Positions 25,772-35,061 of a stretch of 64,000 nt of DNA are shown piece by piece. The stretch's first letter is position 1. Each line of letters begins with the position of its first letter. The stretch comes from Rhodoglobus sp. (GTDB lineage: Bacteria > Actinomycetota > Actinomycetes > Actinomycetales > Microbacteriaceae), in NCBI GenBank assembly GCA_025463605.1, contig JAODAV010000027.1:91984-155983 (forward strand), read 5' to 3'. The notes below the pieces were generated by a model. The model was given only the letters and a program-made list of their open reading frames with translations, searched no databases and was not told the origin of the DNA. Position numbers and translations under genes: made by a program.

Positions 25772-26739
25772 GGTCTCTTCCGTTCGGAGGGCGGGAACTC
25801 CGCCTCGATGGTTCGCTTGATGCCTTCGGCGAGCGAGTAGCGCGGTCGGTATCCGGTGGATTCGAGGCGGTCGGTGTTGACCGTCGTGTCTGAGACGAAC
25901 TTGCGGATGCGAATGGCGCTGATCGGGAACGTCCTGCGGCTCGCTCGCGCCACGAGGTCGAGCGCGTGGCCGGCGGCCAGGCCGAGGCGAAGCGGCAGCC
26001 GGAGGTTGTTACCGCGCAGGTCCATCGTCGACCGCAGAACGTCGATGAGTTCACGCGTGCTCAGATCGGGCTTGTCGGCGTAATTGCTCGTGTGCACGCC
26101 CGGCGGTGAGTCGAGCAGGTCGGCGAGATACTCGACGATGTTGCCGACGTAGGTCATCGACTTCTTGTTCGACCCTGTGCCGACCATGATGAACCGGCCG
26201 GACGACACCTGGCGCGCGAGGGTGTACACGTTGCCGCGGTTACCCTCGCCGAACACGACTGAGGGGCGCACGATCACGAGCGATCGCGCGGGGTCTTCAG
26301 CGGCCCATGCGCGGTACACCTTCTCGGCCTCGAGCTTGGTGCGGCCGTAGTCGTTGTACGGCTCGGGAACCGAATCCTCGGCGGCGTCGTTCTTGTCGAG
26401 CCCGTAGACGGCGACGGAACTCGTGAACAGGATGCGCTCGATACCGTTGAGCTTCGCAGCAGCGATAACGGCGCGGGCTCCATCGACGTTGATCTCGTCG
26501 TAGAGGGACACGGGGCGCACGTCGTCGCGGTGCGCGGCCGCGAGGTTCACGATGATGTCGTGACCGGCCGCGGTCGCCGCGATCGCGGCTGTGTCGGTGA
26601 CTTCGCCGATCGTGGTGATGCCGTCGATGACCGGAGAGTCGATGCGGTCGTAGTTGCGGACCTCGTGCCCGCGCTCGCGCAGCACCTCGAGAAGTCGAGA
26701 GCCGATGAAGCCGCTGCCGCCGATCACGAACACGCGCAT
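25768..26739 (-). CDS. NAD-dependent epimerase/dehydratase
   Basis: This 323-aa extended short-chain dehydrogenase starts VFVIGGSGFIGSRLLEVLRE and has TSSVAVYG and the catalytic YGRTKLEAEK. The substrate cannot be read from the sequence; family members epimerise or dehydrate nucleotide sugars, including UDP-glucose and UDP-GlcNAc types. ATG 26739 is chosen because AGGAG lies about five bases upstream; a longer frame to 26997 would overlap the preceding gene heavily. It heads the rmlB-rmlD-glycosyltransferase transcription unit or follows the glycosyltransferase at 26766 by 26 bases. Confidence 0.85.
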   Translation of the reverse strand: MRVFVIGGSGFIGSRLLEVLRERGHEVRNYDRIDSPVIDGITTIGEVTDTAAIAATAAGHDIIVNLAAAHRDDVRPVSLYDEINVDGARAVIAAAKLNGIERILFTSSVAVYGLDKNDAAEDSVPEPYNDYGRTKLEAEKVYRAWAAEDPARSLVIVRPSVVFGEGNRGNVYTLARQVSSGRFIMVGTGSNKKSMTYVGNIVEYLADLLDSPPGVHTSNYADKPDLSTRELIDVLRSTMDLRGNNLRLPLRLGLAAGHALDLVARASRRTFPISAIRIRKFVSDTTVNTDRLESTGYRPRYSLAEGIKRTIEAEFPPSERKRP

Positions 26740-26765
26740 CCGACTCCTACCGCCCTTCGCCGGGG

Positions 26766-27713
26766 TCACCAGATGCCCAGCACGATCAACAGTCCAATTA
26801 TCCGCTGATCCCGCCGACGCCGTCGCAGCTGCCCCGATTGGGATGCGAGTCGCTGCCTTGCCCGGAACCCGTGGGACCCCAGCAGGCCGTGCATCCGTTC
26901 GAGCGGCTGGCGGATCGCGGGGGGCGCCACCTCGAGGCCCACCGCCGCGAGTACGAGGGCCTGGCGGCGGTGCCAGCGATTGCGCACCAGGTGCCACCGC
27001 TCAACCGCGGATGACAGACCGACATTGGCGCCGCGCACGTTCTCGTCATGCTGGCGGTAGTCGACGGAGACGACATCGTCGATGAGCCACCTCCAGCCGG
27101 AGGCGCGGGCGATCGCGTACACGAGGCAGTCGTGGAAGTCGGCCTGCCGGGCAGTGCTGGACTCCGAATCGAGCAGTCGCCTGGTGAGCTCGAACAACCG
27201 CGGCGATATGAGGAAGGTGGAGCCGGGGCCAGGGCTCTCAAGGAGGTAGTCGAAGTCCACCTGCGGGTAGCTCTTGCGGATGAGGGTGCGGCGGCCGGCG
27301 CTGTCGAATGCCGTGACATCGGACGAGACCCCGTCGTATCCCTGGGAGAGCAGTTCGGCGTGCCTGGCGAGCTTGCCGGGCATCCATAGGTCGTCCTGGT
27401 CCGCAAAGGCGACGAGGGAACCGGCGGCCACGGGAGCGTGCCGGATGAGGCGGTAGAAGTTCGCGGCGGCGCTGCCCGAGGCGCCCATGGGCTCAAGCAC
27501 GGTGAGACGCGGTTCTTTCTCAGCCTGCGCGAGCAGCCAAGCGCCCGTTCCGTCGGTCGACTCGTCGTCGAGCGCGATCACGTGCACATCGACATGCTGC
27601 TGGTCGAGGATGCTCGTCAGCTGTTCGGGCAGCCACCTCATGCCATCGCGAGTCGCCATGAGAACCGTCACGCTGGCAACAGCGATCGGGGCGGCCTCGG
27701 GGGACTGGGACAT
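26766..27713 (-). CDS. family 2 glycosyltransferase
   Basis: This 315-aa GT-A enzyme opens VTVLMATRDGMRWLPEQLTS, has the acceptor/donor motifs ALDDESTDGT and AFADQDDLWMPGKLARH, and the later YRQHDENVRG typical of rhamnosyl- or galactosyltransferases of surface polysaccharides. The last 40 residues are very basic with a short hydrophobic end (RIIGLLIVLGIW) that may bind the membrane. A similar enzyme lies at 29368-30369. A TATCAT hexamer nine bases before the ATG predicts an almost leaderless message. Confidence 0.88.
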   Translation of the reverse strand: MSQSPEAAPIAVASVTVLMATRDGMRWLPEQLTSILDQQHVDVHVIALDDESTDGTGAWLLAQAEKEPRLTVLEPMGASGSAAANFYRLIRHAPVAAGSLVAFADQDDLWMPGKLARHAELLSQGYDGVSSDVTAFDSAGRRTLIRKSYPQVDFDYLLESPGPGSTFLISPRLFELTRRLLDSESSTARQADFHDCLVYAIARASGWRWLIDDVVSVDYRQHDENVRGANVGLSSAVERWHLVRNRWHRRQALVLAAVGLEVAPPAIRQPLERMHGLLGSHGFRARQRLASQSGQLRRRRRDQRIIGLLIVLGIW

Positions 27714-27732
27714 AGGTACCCAATGATAGTTC

Positions 27733-27743
27733 TAGGCTAGATT
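27733..27743 (+). promoter_or_regulatory. candidate -10 region for the ABC exporter operon
   Basis: TAGGCT (27733-27738) and the overlapping TAGATT (27738-27743) precede the permease start by about 40 bases; the leader contains GAGGTGG as a ribosome site. The divergent glycosyltransferase promoter (TATCAT at 27723-27728) is only a few bases away. Confidence 0.4.
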
Positions 27744-27782
27744 GATTCGCGGCCGATCGGCCCCGTCCCGGTTTGAGGTGGC

Positions 27783-28619
27783 ATGCGATATCTGAAGGAA
27801 GTCTTCGCTGCGCGCGAGCTTCTCGCAAACCTCACGCTCCGCGAAATCCGGGGTAAGTACAAGCGCACGGTATTCGGCCAGCTCTGGTCGTTGGCCAACC
27901 CGCTCGCCCTCACACTCATCTACACCTTCGTGTTCGGTTTCATCTTCCGCGTTCCCCTGGAGCCGGGCGATCCGAGCGGGCTCAAGGTCTTCGCCCTGTG
28001 GCTGCTCTGTGGACTCCTGCCCTGGACTTTCTTCGCGAACGTCGTCAACCTCGGGCTGGGTTCGCTCGTTGCCAACGCGAACCTCATACAGAAGGTCTAC
28101 TTCACCAGGGTGGTTCTCCCACTCTCGATCGTCGGCTCGAGCGCGTACAACTGGCTGTTCGAGATGGGCGTGCTGCTCGTGGTGCTCACGATCGCTGGGG
28201 CATTCGTACTGCCGTGGATCCCGCTGCTGATCGTGATCATGATCCTGCTGATGGTGTTCGCCGCGGGAGTGGCACTCATGCTGTCGATCGCGAACGTGTA
28301 CTTTCGCGACACCCAATACTTTCTGAGCATCGTCCTCCAGATCTGGATGTACCTCACGCCGATCATCTACCCGCTCTCGCTCGTCGAGGCGGAATCGGAC
28401 AAGCTCGGGGGGCTGTTCGGAACGTCGATCACTGTGGCCGACGTCTACGGGCTCAACCCCATGGTGCATTTCGTGAACGTGTTCCGGCAGTTGCTCTACG
28501 ACAACCGGTGGCCCGACCTCAACGAATGGCTGATCTGCCTCGCCTGGGCCGTCGGCTCCCTGGTGCTCGGCTTGATCGTGTTCCGGCGCAACGAGAAGCG
28601 ATTGGCGGAAGTTCTGTGA
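27783..28619 (+). CDS. ABC-2 type polysaccharide export permease
   Basis: This 278-aa membrane protein begins with a cytoplasmic amphipathic helix (REIRGKYKRTVFGQLW) and has six hydrophobic helices with the MYLTPIIYPL motif, the layout of TagG/Wzm/RfbA permeases exporting teichoic acids, O-antigen or rhamnan. ATG 27783 follows GAGGTGG. The ATPase gene overlaps its stop by three bases. It provides one of two possible export routes in this locus. Confidence 0.92.
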   Translation: MRYLKEVFAARELLANLTLREIRGKYKRTVFGQLWSLANPLALTLIYTFVFGFIFRVPLEPGDPSGLKVFALWLLCGLLPWTFFANVVNLGLGSLVANANLIQKVYFTRVVLPLSIVGSSAYNWLFEMGVLLVVLTIAGAFVLPWIPLLIVIMILLMVFAAGVALMLSIANVYFRDTQYFLSIVLQIWMYLTPIIYPLSLVEAESDKLGGLFGTSITVADVYGLNPMVHFVNVFRQLLYDNRWPDLNEWLICLAWAVGSLVLGLIVFRRNEKRLAEVL

Positions 28620-29365
28620 CCGACGACGTTGCGGTGCGTGTCGATCACGTGAGCAAGAGCTTCCGCCTGTACCACGAGCGCAACCAGACGATAAAGTCTG
28701 CGATCATGCGCGGACGCACCTCGGTGCACGAGGATTTCTGGGCCTTGAAGGATGTCACGTTCGACGTTCCGCGGGGATCCACGTTCGGCCTCATCGGCAG
28801 CAACGGTTCCGGCAAGTCCACCCTGCTCAAGTGCCTCGCCAACATCTACTTCCCCAACAAGGGCACCATCGAGCACTTCGGCAAGATTGCCGCGATGCTC
28901 GAAGTCGGCTCCGGATTCCACACCGAGCTCTCCGGCAGGGAGAACATCTTCCTCAACGGCTCGATCCTCGGGATGTCGAAAAAGGAGATCGCGAGCAAGT
29001 ACGACGAGATCGTCGCGTTCTCCGGGGTCGAGCAATTCATCGACCAGCCGGTCAAGAACTACTCGTCGGGCATGTACGTGCGCCTCGGTTTCGCCATCGC
29101 CATCAACGTCGACCCCGACATCCTCGTCGTGGATGAGGTGCTCGCCGTGGGCGATGCCGAGTTCCAGGCGAAGTGCTTCACGAAGTTCAGGGACTTGCGG
29201 GCAGCTGGAAAGACCGTGATCCTCGTCAGCCACTCGATGGCTACCGTGAAGGAGATGTGCGACCAGGCCGCGTGGATCAATCACGGCGAGCTGATGACGG
29301 TGGGCCCGGCCGCCGACACAATCCAGGCTTACGAAAAGTCCCTCACCGGCGGCCCGGAAGGCTGA
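28616..29365 (+). CDS. ABC polysaccharide exporter ATPase
   Basis: This 249-aa ATPase has Walker A GSNGSGKST, the polysaccharide-exporter-type signature NYSSGMYVRLGF in place of LSGGQ, Walker B ILVVDEVLAVGD and H-loop VSHSM. The N-terminal segment VDHVSKSFRLYHERNQTIK is typical of TagH/Wzt/RfbE. It ends right after the ATPase core, so it lacks the C-terminal carbohydrate-binding domain of Wzt proteins that recognise a capped chain. GTG 28616 overlaps the permease stop. Confidence 0.93.
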   Translation: MTDDVAVRVDHVSKSFRLYHERNQTIKSAIMRGRTSVHEDFWALKDVTFDVPRGSTFGLIGSNGSGKSTLLKCLANIYFPNKGTIEHFGKIAAMLEVGSGFHTELSGRENIFLNGSILGMSKKEIASKYDEIVAFSGVEQFIDQPVKNYSSGMYVRLGFAIAINVDPDILVVDEVLAVGDAEFQAKCFTKFRDLRAAGKTVILVSHSMATVKEMCDQAAWINHGELMTVGPAADTIQAYEKSLTGGPEG

Positions 29366-29367
29366 TC

Positions 29368-30369
29368 GTGGCGCCCACCGGTTCGGTGTCCGTGGCGTTG
29401 TGCACTCACAACGGCGAGCGATTCGTCGGCGCGCAGCTCGACAGCATCTTCGCCCAGACCGTGGTTCCCGTCGAGCTCGTGGTCTCCGACGATGCCTCGA
29501 CCGACTCGACACTCGACATCGTGGTCGAGCGTCACGCGGCGCACTCGGCCGCGGGCGGATCAGTCGCGCTGCGGATCCTGCGCAACACCCAGCCGCTGGG
29601 CGTGACCGGCAACTTCGAGCGGGCCATCCTGGCCTGCTCGAGCGAGCTCATCGCGCTCAGCGACCAGGATGACGTGTGGCGATCCGACCGGCTCGAGCGC
29701 TCGCTGGAATCGTTCGAGCGAGGGGCCGACGTGCTTCTGGTGCACAGCGATGCGCGGCTCGTCGATGCGGCGGGGACGGTCGTGCATCCTTCGCTGCTCG
29801 ACGCGCTCGAGGTATCGACCGAAGCGAGACGCGCGATCGTCTCGGGCGACGCATTCGCCCTGCTCCTGCACAGAAATCTCATGACCGGCGCGACCATGTG
29901 CATCAGGCGGTCTCTCGCGCAGACGGCAGCACCGTTCCCGCCCGGCTGGGTGCATGACGAATGGCTGGCGATCATCGCCTCAGCGGTCGGACGCATCGAC
30001 CTCGTGCAGCAGCCACTCATCGACTACCGGCAGCACGGCGGCAACGAGATCGGGGCCGCAGACCTGTCGCTTCGGGTCAAGCTGGGCCGCCTCGTCGAGC
30101 CGGGCGCCGACCGCAACCGGCGACTCCTGCAGCGTGCGCGATCGCTCGCCGAGCGGCTCCCGCTCATCGCCGGCGTCGCCCCTTCGCGCGTGGAGGCGGC
30201 CGCGCGCAAGGTGCTGCACGAGGAGGCGAGGAGCGCCCTGCCCGCCTCGCGTTTGCGCCGCATCGGTCCCGTGATGCGCGAATGGCGCACAGGCCGGTAC
30301 TCCGCGTTCGGCGGCGGCCTCAACGACGTCGCGCGTGACCTGATCCAGCCCCTGAAACCGGCCAGCTAA
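29368..30369 (+). CDS. family 2 glycosyltransferase
   Basis: This 333-aa GT-A enzyme shows SVALCTHNGERFVGAQLDSI, SDDASTDSTLDIV and ALSDQDDVWRSDRLERSLE, plus the later YRQHGGNEIG shared with the enzyme at 26766-27713. It probably transfers a sugar from a dTDP- or UDP-donor to the lipid-linked chain exported by the adjacent ABC transporter. GTG 29368 is preceded by GGAAGG and lies two bases after the ATPase stop. Confidence 0.87.
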   Translation: MAPTGSVSVALCTHNGERFVGAQLDSIFAQTVVPVELVVSDDASTDSTLDIVVERHAAHSAAGGSVALRILRNTQPLGVTGNFERAILACSSELIALSDQDDVWRSDRLERSLESFERGADVLLVHSDARLVDAAGTVVHPSLLDALEVSTEARRAIVSGDAFALLLHRNLMTGATMCIRRSLAQTAAPFPPGWVHDEWLAIIASAVGRIDLVQQPLIDYRQHGGNEIGAADLSLRVKLGRLVEPGADRNRRLLQRARSLAERLPLIAGVAPSRVEAAARKVLHEEARSALPASRLRRIGPVMREWRTGRYSAFGGGLNDVARDLIQPLKPAS

Positions 30370-30372
30370 GAT
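30367..30372 (+). promoter_or_regulatory. -10 hexamer of rmlC, near-leaderless
   Basis: TAAGAT, which contains the preceding gene's stop TAA, lies seven bases before the GTG at 30380; the spacing differs by one base from the standard leaderless arrangement in this window. Confidence 0.5.
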
Positions 30373-30379
30373 CGAGCAC

Positions 30380-30982
30380 GTGCAAATCCGCGAATTGTCG
30401 ATCCCCGACGTCTTTGAGATAACGCCGGTGCAACGATCCGACGACCGCGGTGTCTTTCTCGAGTGGTACCGCTTCGACGTGCTCGAACAGACCATCGGGC
30501 ATCCACTCGAGCTTCGACAGGCCAACACGTCCGTCTCCAAGCGCGGTGTGGTTCGCGGCATCCATTTCGCGGATGTCCCTCGCGGCCAGGCGAAGTACGT
30601 GACGGTCACCCACGGGGCGGTTCTCGATTACGCGGTCGACATCCGCGTGGGTTCTCCCACTTTCGGCACGTGGGACTCGGTGTTGCTCGACACGGTCGAC
30701 CGCAAGGCGATCTACCTGCCCGAAGGCATGGGCCACGCCTTCGTCGCGCTGACGGATGAAGCGACTGTCAGCTACCTCGTATCGGACACCTACAACCCCA
30801 CCGCCGAGCACGGCATCGACCCGCTCGACGCGCAGGTCGCCCTCGTCTTTCCGCCTGAGGCAGGCGAACCACTGCTCTCGCCCAAAGACACCGAGGCGCC
30901 AACGCTCGCCGAAGCCGCCGACCAGGGTCTGCTCCCCAGCTGGGATGCGATGAAGACGTACTACGCGTCATTGGGGGGCTAG
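30380..30982 (+). CDS. rmlC: dTDP-4-dehydrorhamnose 3,5-epimerase
   Basis: This 200-aa cupin epimerises dTDP-4-keto-6-deoxyglucose at C3 and C5. [19 protein letters not shown] holds the catalytic histidine region, followed by [16 protein letters not shown] and [13 protein letters not shown]. Length is normal for RmlC. The rmlA gene starts one base after the stop. Together with rmlB and rmlD on the opposite strand a complete dTDP-L-rhamnose pathway is encoded. Confidence 0.93.
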   Translation: MQIRELSIPDVFEITPVQRSDDRGVFLEWYRFDVLEQTIGHPLELRQANTSVSKRGVVRGIHFADVPRGQAKYVTVTHGAVLDYAVDIRVGSPTFGTWDSVLLDTVDRKAIYLPEGMGHAFVALTDEATVSYLVSDTYNPTAEHGIDPLDAQVALVFPPEAGEPLLSPKDTEAPTLAEAADQGLLPSWDAMKTYYASLGG

Positions 30983-30983
30983 C

Positions 30984-31853
30984 GTGCGCGGGATCATTCT
31001 GGCCGGAGGTTCGGGCACGAGACTCTGGCCCATCACGCGCGGCATCTCGAAGCAGCTCATGCCCATCTACGACAAGCCGATGGTCTACTACCCGCTGTCG
31101 ACCCTCATGATGGCGGGCATCAAGGAGATCCTCGTCATCACGACCCCTGAGTACAACGAGCAATTCCGGGCATTGCTCGGCGACGGCAGCGATCTCGGAA
31201 TCAGGATCGAATACGCCACACAGCCGTCGCCAGACGGCCTCGCCCAGGCTTTCATCATCGGCGAGGAGTTCATCGGCGACGAGAGCGTAGCCCTCGTTCT
31301 CGGCGACAATATCTTCCACGGTGCCGGCCTGGGGTCATCCCTGCGGTCGAACGGCGAGATCGACGGCGGCCTGATCTTCGCGTACCACGTCTCGAACCCG
31401 AGCGCGTATGGCGTGGTGGAGTTTGATGGCGCGATGAAGGCCATTTCCATTGAGGAGAAGCCAGCGGTGCCCAAGAGCAATTACGCAGTGCCCGGTCTGT
31501 ACTTCTACGACAATTCCGTCGTCGAGATCGCGAAGTCGATCGAGCCGAGTGCGCGGGGCGAGCTCGAGATCTCCACGGTCAACGAGCGCTACCTCGACCA
31601 GGGCCGCCTCCAGGTGCAGGTGCTCGACCGGGGCACCGCATGGCTCGACACCGGAACGTTCGAGTCGATGATGCAGGCCTCGGAATACGTGCGGGTCATC
31701 GAAGATCGCCAGGGCTTCAAGATCGGCTGCATCGAGGAGATCGCCTGGCGGGCCGGGTGGATCGATGACGACCAACTCGCGACCCTCGCGACGCCCCTCG
31801 CCAAGAGCGGTTACGGCATCTATCTGCGCGGCCTGCTCGGAGCCGATTCATGA
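30984..31853 (+). CDS. rmlA: glucose-1-phosphate thymidylyltransferase
   Basis: This 289-aa nucleotidyltransferase makes dTDP-glucose from dTTP and glucose-1-phosphate. [18 protein letters not shown], the K of [20 protein letters not shown] when read in parts, and the VLGDNIFHG motif are canonical for RmlA. GTG 30984 follows a G-rich ribosome site (GGGGGG). The acyltransferase gene overlaps the stop with ATGA. Confidence 0.95.
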   Translation: MRGIILAGGSGTRLWPITRGISKQLMPIYDKPMVYYPLSTLMMAGIKEILVITTPEYNEQFRALLGDGSDLGIRIEYATQPSPDGLAQAFIIGEEFIGDESVALVLGDNIFHGAGLGSSLRSNGEIDGGLIFAYHVSNPSAYGVVEFDGAMKAISIEEKPAVPKSNYAVPGLYFYDNSVVEIAKSIEPSARGELEISTVNERYLDQGRLQVQVLDRGTAWLDTGTFESMMQASEYVRVIEDRQGFKIGCIEEIAWRAGWIDDDQLATLATPLAKSGYGIYLRGLLGADS

Positions 31854-33079
31854 CCTCGGCGGGCGAGACGGCGATCGAGATGGCGCCGCCGCCACGAGTG
31901 CCTGTTCACGGCGACCCGCCGCGGCGTATCAGCATCAGCGAGGCGCTGCGCGGCACCGACAATGCACTCGGCCTGCTGCGACTCATTCTCGCGTCTCTGG
32001 TCATCTTCGATCACGCCTTCCCTCTCGGCGGATACGGTCACGATCCGGTCTTCGACCTCACTCGCGGTCAGGCGTCGCTCGGCAGCATCGCGGTCGGTGG
32101 GTTCTTCGCCATCAGCGGCTACCTGATTGCAAAGAGCGGGATGTCGGCCGACGTCGTGCAATTCATGTGGCGACGCACGCTCAGGATCTTTCCCGCCTAC
32201 TGGCTCGTGCTGCTTGTCACGGCCCTCATCGTCGGCCCGCTGATCTGGATCGCCGATGGCCACGAGTTGCAGGACTACTTCACCTTCGGGGGCAACGGGC
32301 CCGTCAACTATTTCACGGCCAACTGGTCGCTCAACATCGGCACGTACGGCATCCACGATCTGCTCACCGAGACGACCCCTTACGGCCGGTCGATCGGTGG
32401 CAGCGCCTTCAACGGCTCCCTGTGGACGCTCATCTACGAGTGGCATTGCTACCTGATCGTCGCGGTGCTCGTTGCGTTCGGCGTGCTGCGCAATGCGCGC
32501 ATCCTCGTCCCCGTCATTGCCGGGTTCTTCCTGATGATGCAGGTGATCACCTACATCGACTTCTCCGCGATCGGGGTCATCGTGCCCGTCATGGCGGACC
32601 CGTACATGATCACCCTGGGCTTCACGTTCCTGTGTGGCTCTGTCATCGCCGTCTACTCGAAGCAGATTCTCTTCGACGACCGGTTGGGCATCCTGGCGGG
32701 TCTGGTACTCATCTTCAGTCTGCGCTACGGAGGCTTCTCGACGATCGGCACGGCGGCGGGAGCCTATTTCGTGCTGTATCTGGGAGCCCGCCTGCCGAAG
32801 AAGGTGCATTGGATCGGCGCGAAGAACGACTACTCCTACGGTGTGTACATCTACGGTTTCCTGGTGCAGCAGGTCACCGCGTACTTGGGTTGGTACAAGT
32901 TGGGTTACCTGCCGTACACCCTCATCGCGCTCGCCATCTCCCTCGGCTGCGCTTGGTTAAGCTGGCACCTCGTTGAGAAGCACGCCATGGCGCTGAAGAA
33001 CTGGGGTCCGGGACGCGGGATCCGCTACTGGTACGAACGCGCGCGCACCCGTCTCCCAGCAAGGAAGAGCAAGGATTAG
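31850..33079 (+). CDS. acyltransferase 3 family membrane O-acyltransferase
   Basis: This 409-aa protein has about ten hydrophobic helices and the OafA-like signatures [20 protein letters not shown] (read in parts), [14 protein letters not shown] and [14 protein letters not shown]. Such enzymes acetylate sugars of extracellular or lipid-linked polysaccharides using acetyl-CoA. The ATGA overlap couples it to rmlA. No SGNH extracytoplasmic domain is fused. A second enzyme of the family is at 39873-41030, so two positions of the glycan may be acylated. Confidence 0.88.
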   Translation: MTSAGETAIEMAPPPRVPVHGDPPRRISISEALRGTDNALGLLRLILASLVIFDHAFPLGGYGHDPVFDLTRGQASLGSIAVGGFFAISGYLIAKSGMSADVVQFMWRRTLRIFPAYWLVLLVTALIVGPLIWIADGHELQDYFTFGGNGPVNYFTANWSLNIGTYGIHDLLTETTPYGRSIGGSAFNGSLWTLIYEWHCYLIVAVLVAFGVLRNARILVPVIAGFFLMMQVITYIDFSAIGVIVPVMADPYMITLGFTFLCGSVIAVYSKQILFDDRLGILAGLVLIFSLRYGGFSTIGTAAGAYFVLYLGARLPKKVHWIGAKNDYSYGVYIYGFLVQQVTAYLGWYKLGYLPYTLIALAISLGCAWLSWHLVEKHAMALKNWGPGRGIRYWYERARTRLPARKSKD

Positions 33080-33082
33080 ACA

Positions 33083-34165
33083 GTGACAATTGGAACGGTT
33101 CTGGTAACCGGAGGCGCCGGATTCATCGGCACGGCCCTCGCGGCGAAGCTCGCGGACCGTGCCGATCGCTGGGTCATCCTCGATTCCCTGCACCCTCAGG
33201 TGCACGAGGGATCGCGCCCGCCGGTCGACCTGCACCCCAAAGCCGAGCTCGTCGTCGGCGACGTCACGGACCCGGCGATCTGGGATGACCTCCTCGCGTC
33301 TGTCACGCCCGATATCGTCATCCACCTCGCCGCGGAGACCGGCACGGCCCAGTCGCTCGACGAGGCGAGCCGCCACGCGCGCGTCAACGTCGTGGGCACC
33401 ACGGAGCTCACCGACGCGCTCGGGCGCGCGGGCCACCTTCCGTCGCACCTTCTTCTCAGCAGCAGTCGCGCGGTATACGGCGAGGGCAACTGGAGGCGTT
33501 CGAACGGCGAGGTCTACCAGCCCGGTCAGCGCTCGCACGCCCAGTTCGAGGCGGGGCAGTGGGACTTCGAGGATTCCGTCTCGCTCCCGAGCACCGCGAG
33601 CGGCACGGTGCCCGCGCCGACGAGCGTCTACGGTGCCACGAAGCTCGCACAGGAGAACATCCTCAAGGCGTGGGGCGGATCGCGCGGCGTTCCGCTGACC
33701 ATCCTGCGGCTGCAGAACGTGTACGGACCCGGGCAGTCGCTCATCAACTCGTACACCGGGATCGTCTCGCTCTTCTCCCAGTGGGCTCGAGAGGGCAAGA
33801 CCATTCCGCTCTACGAAGACGGCAAGATCGGCCGCGACTTCGTCTTCATCGAGGATGTCGCTGACGCCTTCGTCGCGGCGATCCTCGCGGGCCCGGACTC
33901 GGCGCGTCCCACTCTCGATGTGGGCACGGGTGTCGCGCACACGATCGAGGACATGGCGATCGCGATCGCCCGGTACTACGCGGCCCCGACTCCGGTCGTG
34001 AACGGCAGGTACCGCGACGGTGACGTTCGCGCGGCATCCTGCGACATCTCTCTGACGCTCGAGACCCTCGACTGGGCTCCCCAGTGGAGCCTCGAGCGTG
34101 GGGTCGCCGAACTACAGGCATGGATTGCCGAGGAGTTGACCCGGAAGGAGCCGGCGCATGGCTGA
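33083..34165 (+). CDS. NAD-dependent epimerase/dehydratase
   Basis: This 360-aa extended short-chain dehydrogenase has VLVTGGAGFIGTALAAKL, HLAAETGTAQSL, SSSRAVYGEG and YGATKLAQENIL. An insertion of about 40 residues (around NGEVYQPGQRSHAQFEAG) sits between the Ser and Tyr motifs and resembles that of dTDP-L-rhamnose 4-epimerase-type proteins of actinobacteria. The substrate is probably a dTDP- or UDP-sugar; 6-deoxytalose formation is one hypothesis. GTG 33083 follows AAGGA. The glycosyltransferase gene overlaps its 3' end by eight bases. Confidence 0.85.
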   Translation: MTIGTVLVTGGAGFIGTALAAKLADRADRWVILDSLHPQVHEGSRPPVDLHPKAELVVGDVTDPAIWDDLLASVTPDIVIHLAAETGTAQSLDEASRHARVNVVGTTELTDALGRAGHLPSHLLLSSSRAVYGEGNWRRSNGEVYQPGQRSHAQFEAGQWDFEDSVSLPSTASGTVPAPTSVYGATKLAQENILKAWGGSRGVPLTILRLQNVYGPGQSLINSYTGIVSLFSQWAREGKTIPLYEDGKIGRDFVFIEDVADAFVAAILAGPDSARPTLDVGTGVAHTIEDMAIAIARYYAAPTPVVNGRYRDGDVRAASCDISLTLETLDWAPQWSLERGVAELQAWIAEELTRKEPAHG

Positions 34166-35054
34166 CGGGCGCTCGCTCGCCGTGCAATCGGTTCTGTACG
34201 GCAACCCCGCCGACGACATCGTGCGCGCGGGCGTGGCACTCGCGAATTCGGTGAAGTGGGCTCGTGCGGACGGGTTCGTCTCCGAATGGGTCCTGCACCT
34301 GGGCGACTGCTCGCCCGAGCCGGTCTTCGATGACGCATCGATCGCCCCGCTTCGCGAGGCGGTCGAAGCGCACGCGGGAGTGCTCGAGTACACGGTGTTC
34401 GGCGCCAATCTTGGTTCGGCCGCGGGCCACAACACCCTGGCCGCGCAGAGTCGGTCCGACCTCGTGCTCATCCTCAACCCCGACGCGCAGGTCTCGCCGG
34501 ACACCGTCTCGGTGCTCGCTGCGCGCGTGTCCGGCAGGATCGCGCTCGCGGAGGCGCGCCAGGTGCCACTCGAGCACCCCAAGGACTTCCGCAAGTACGA
34601 CGGCGACACGAGCTGGGCCTCGACGGCGTGCGCCCTCACCACCCGCGAGGCGTTCGACGCTGTCGCAGGCTTCGACAGCGAGACCTTCTTCCTCTATTGC
34701 GACGACGTCGACTACTCGTGGCGCTTGCGTCTCGCCGGCTACCGCGTCGTCTATGAGCCGGCCGCCGCCGTGTTCCACGACAAGCGACTGACGCTCACTG
34801 GCGACTGGCCCGCGAGTTCGGCGGAAATCTACTATTCGGCTGAAGCGGCCATCCTGCTCGCGTACAAGTACTCCCGACCCGACCTCGTGCGCTCTATCGT
34901 GGCGCAGTACCGGGCCGAAGGCAGCGAGCCGGTCATGCGCGCAGTGGCAGAGTACGAGAGCCGCCGCATAGGAGATCGGCTTCCCGCCCAACTCGACCCC
35001 GAGCACAAGGTCGGGCAGTTCATCAACGGCAACTACGCGGTGCACAGGTTCTGA
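34158..35054 (+). CDS. family 2 glycosyltransferase
   Basis: This 298-aa GT-A enzyme has FGANLGSAAGHNTLA, LILNPDAQVSPD and the acceptor-side FLYCDDVDYSWRLRLAGYRV, a pattern typical of rhamnosyltransferases of the WcaA/RfbF type. The opening SLAVQSVLYGNPADDIVRAG replaces the usual SVVIPTYN. It overlaps the upstream epimerase gene and lies seven bases before the next glycosyltransferase gene, so sequential action on one glycan is likely. Confidence 0.85.
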   Translation: MADGRSLAVQSVLYGNPADDIVRAGVALANSVKWARADGFVSEWVLHLGDCSPEPVFDDASIAPLREAVEAHAGVLEYTVFGANLGSAAGHNTLAAQSRSDLVLILNPDAQVSPDTVSVLAARVSGRIALAEARQVPLEHPKDFRKYDGDTSWASTACALTTREAFDAVAGFDSETFFLYCDDVDYSWRLRLAGYRVVYEPAAAVFHDKRLTLTGDWPASSAEIYYSAEAAILLAYKYSRPDLVRSIVAQYRAEGSEPVMRAVAEYESRRIGDRLPAQLDPEHKVGQFINGNYAVHRF

Positions 35055-35061
35055 GACGACT

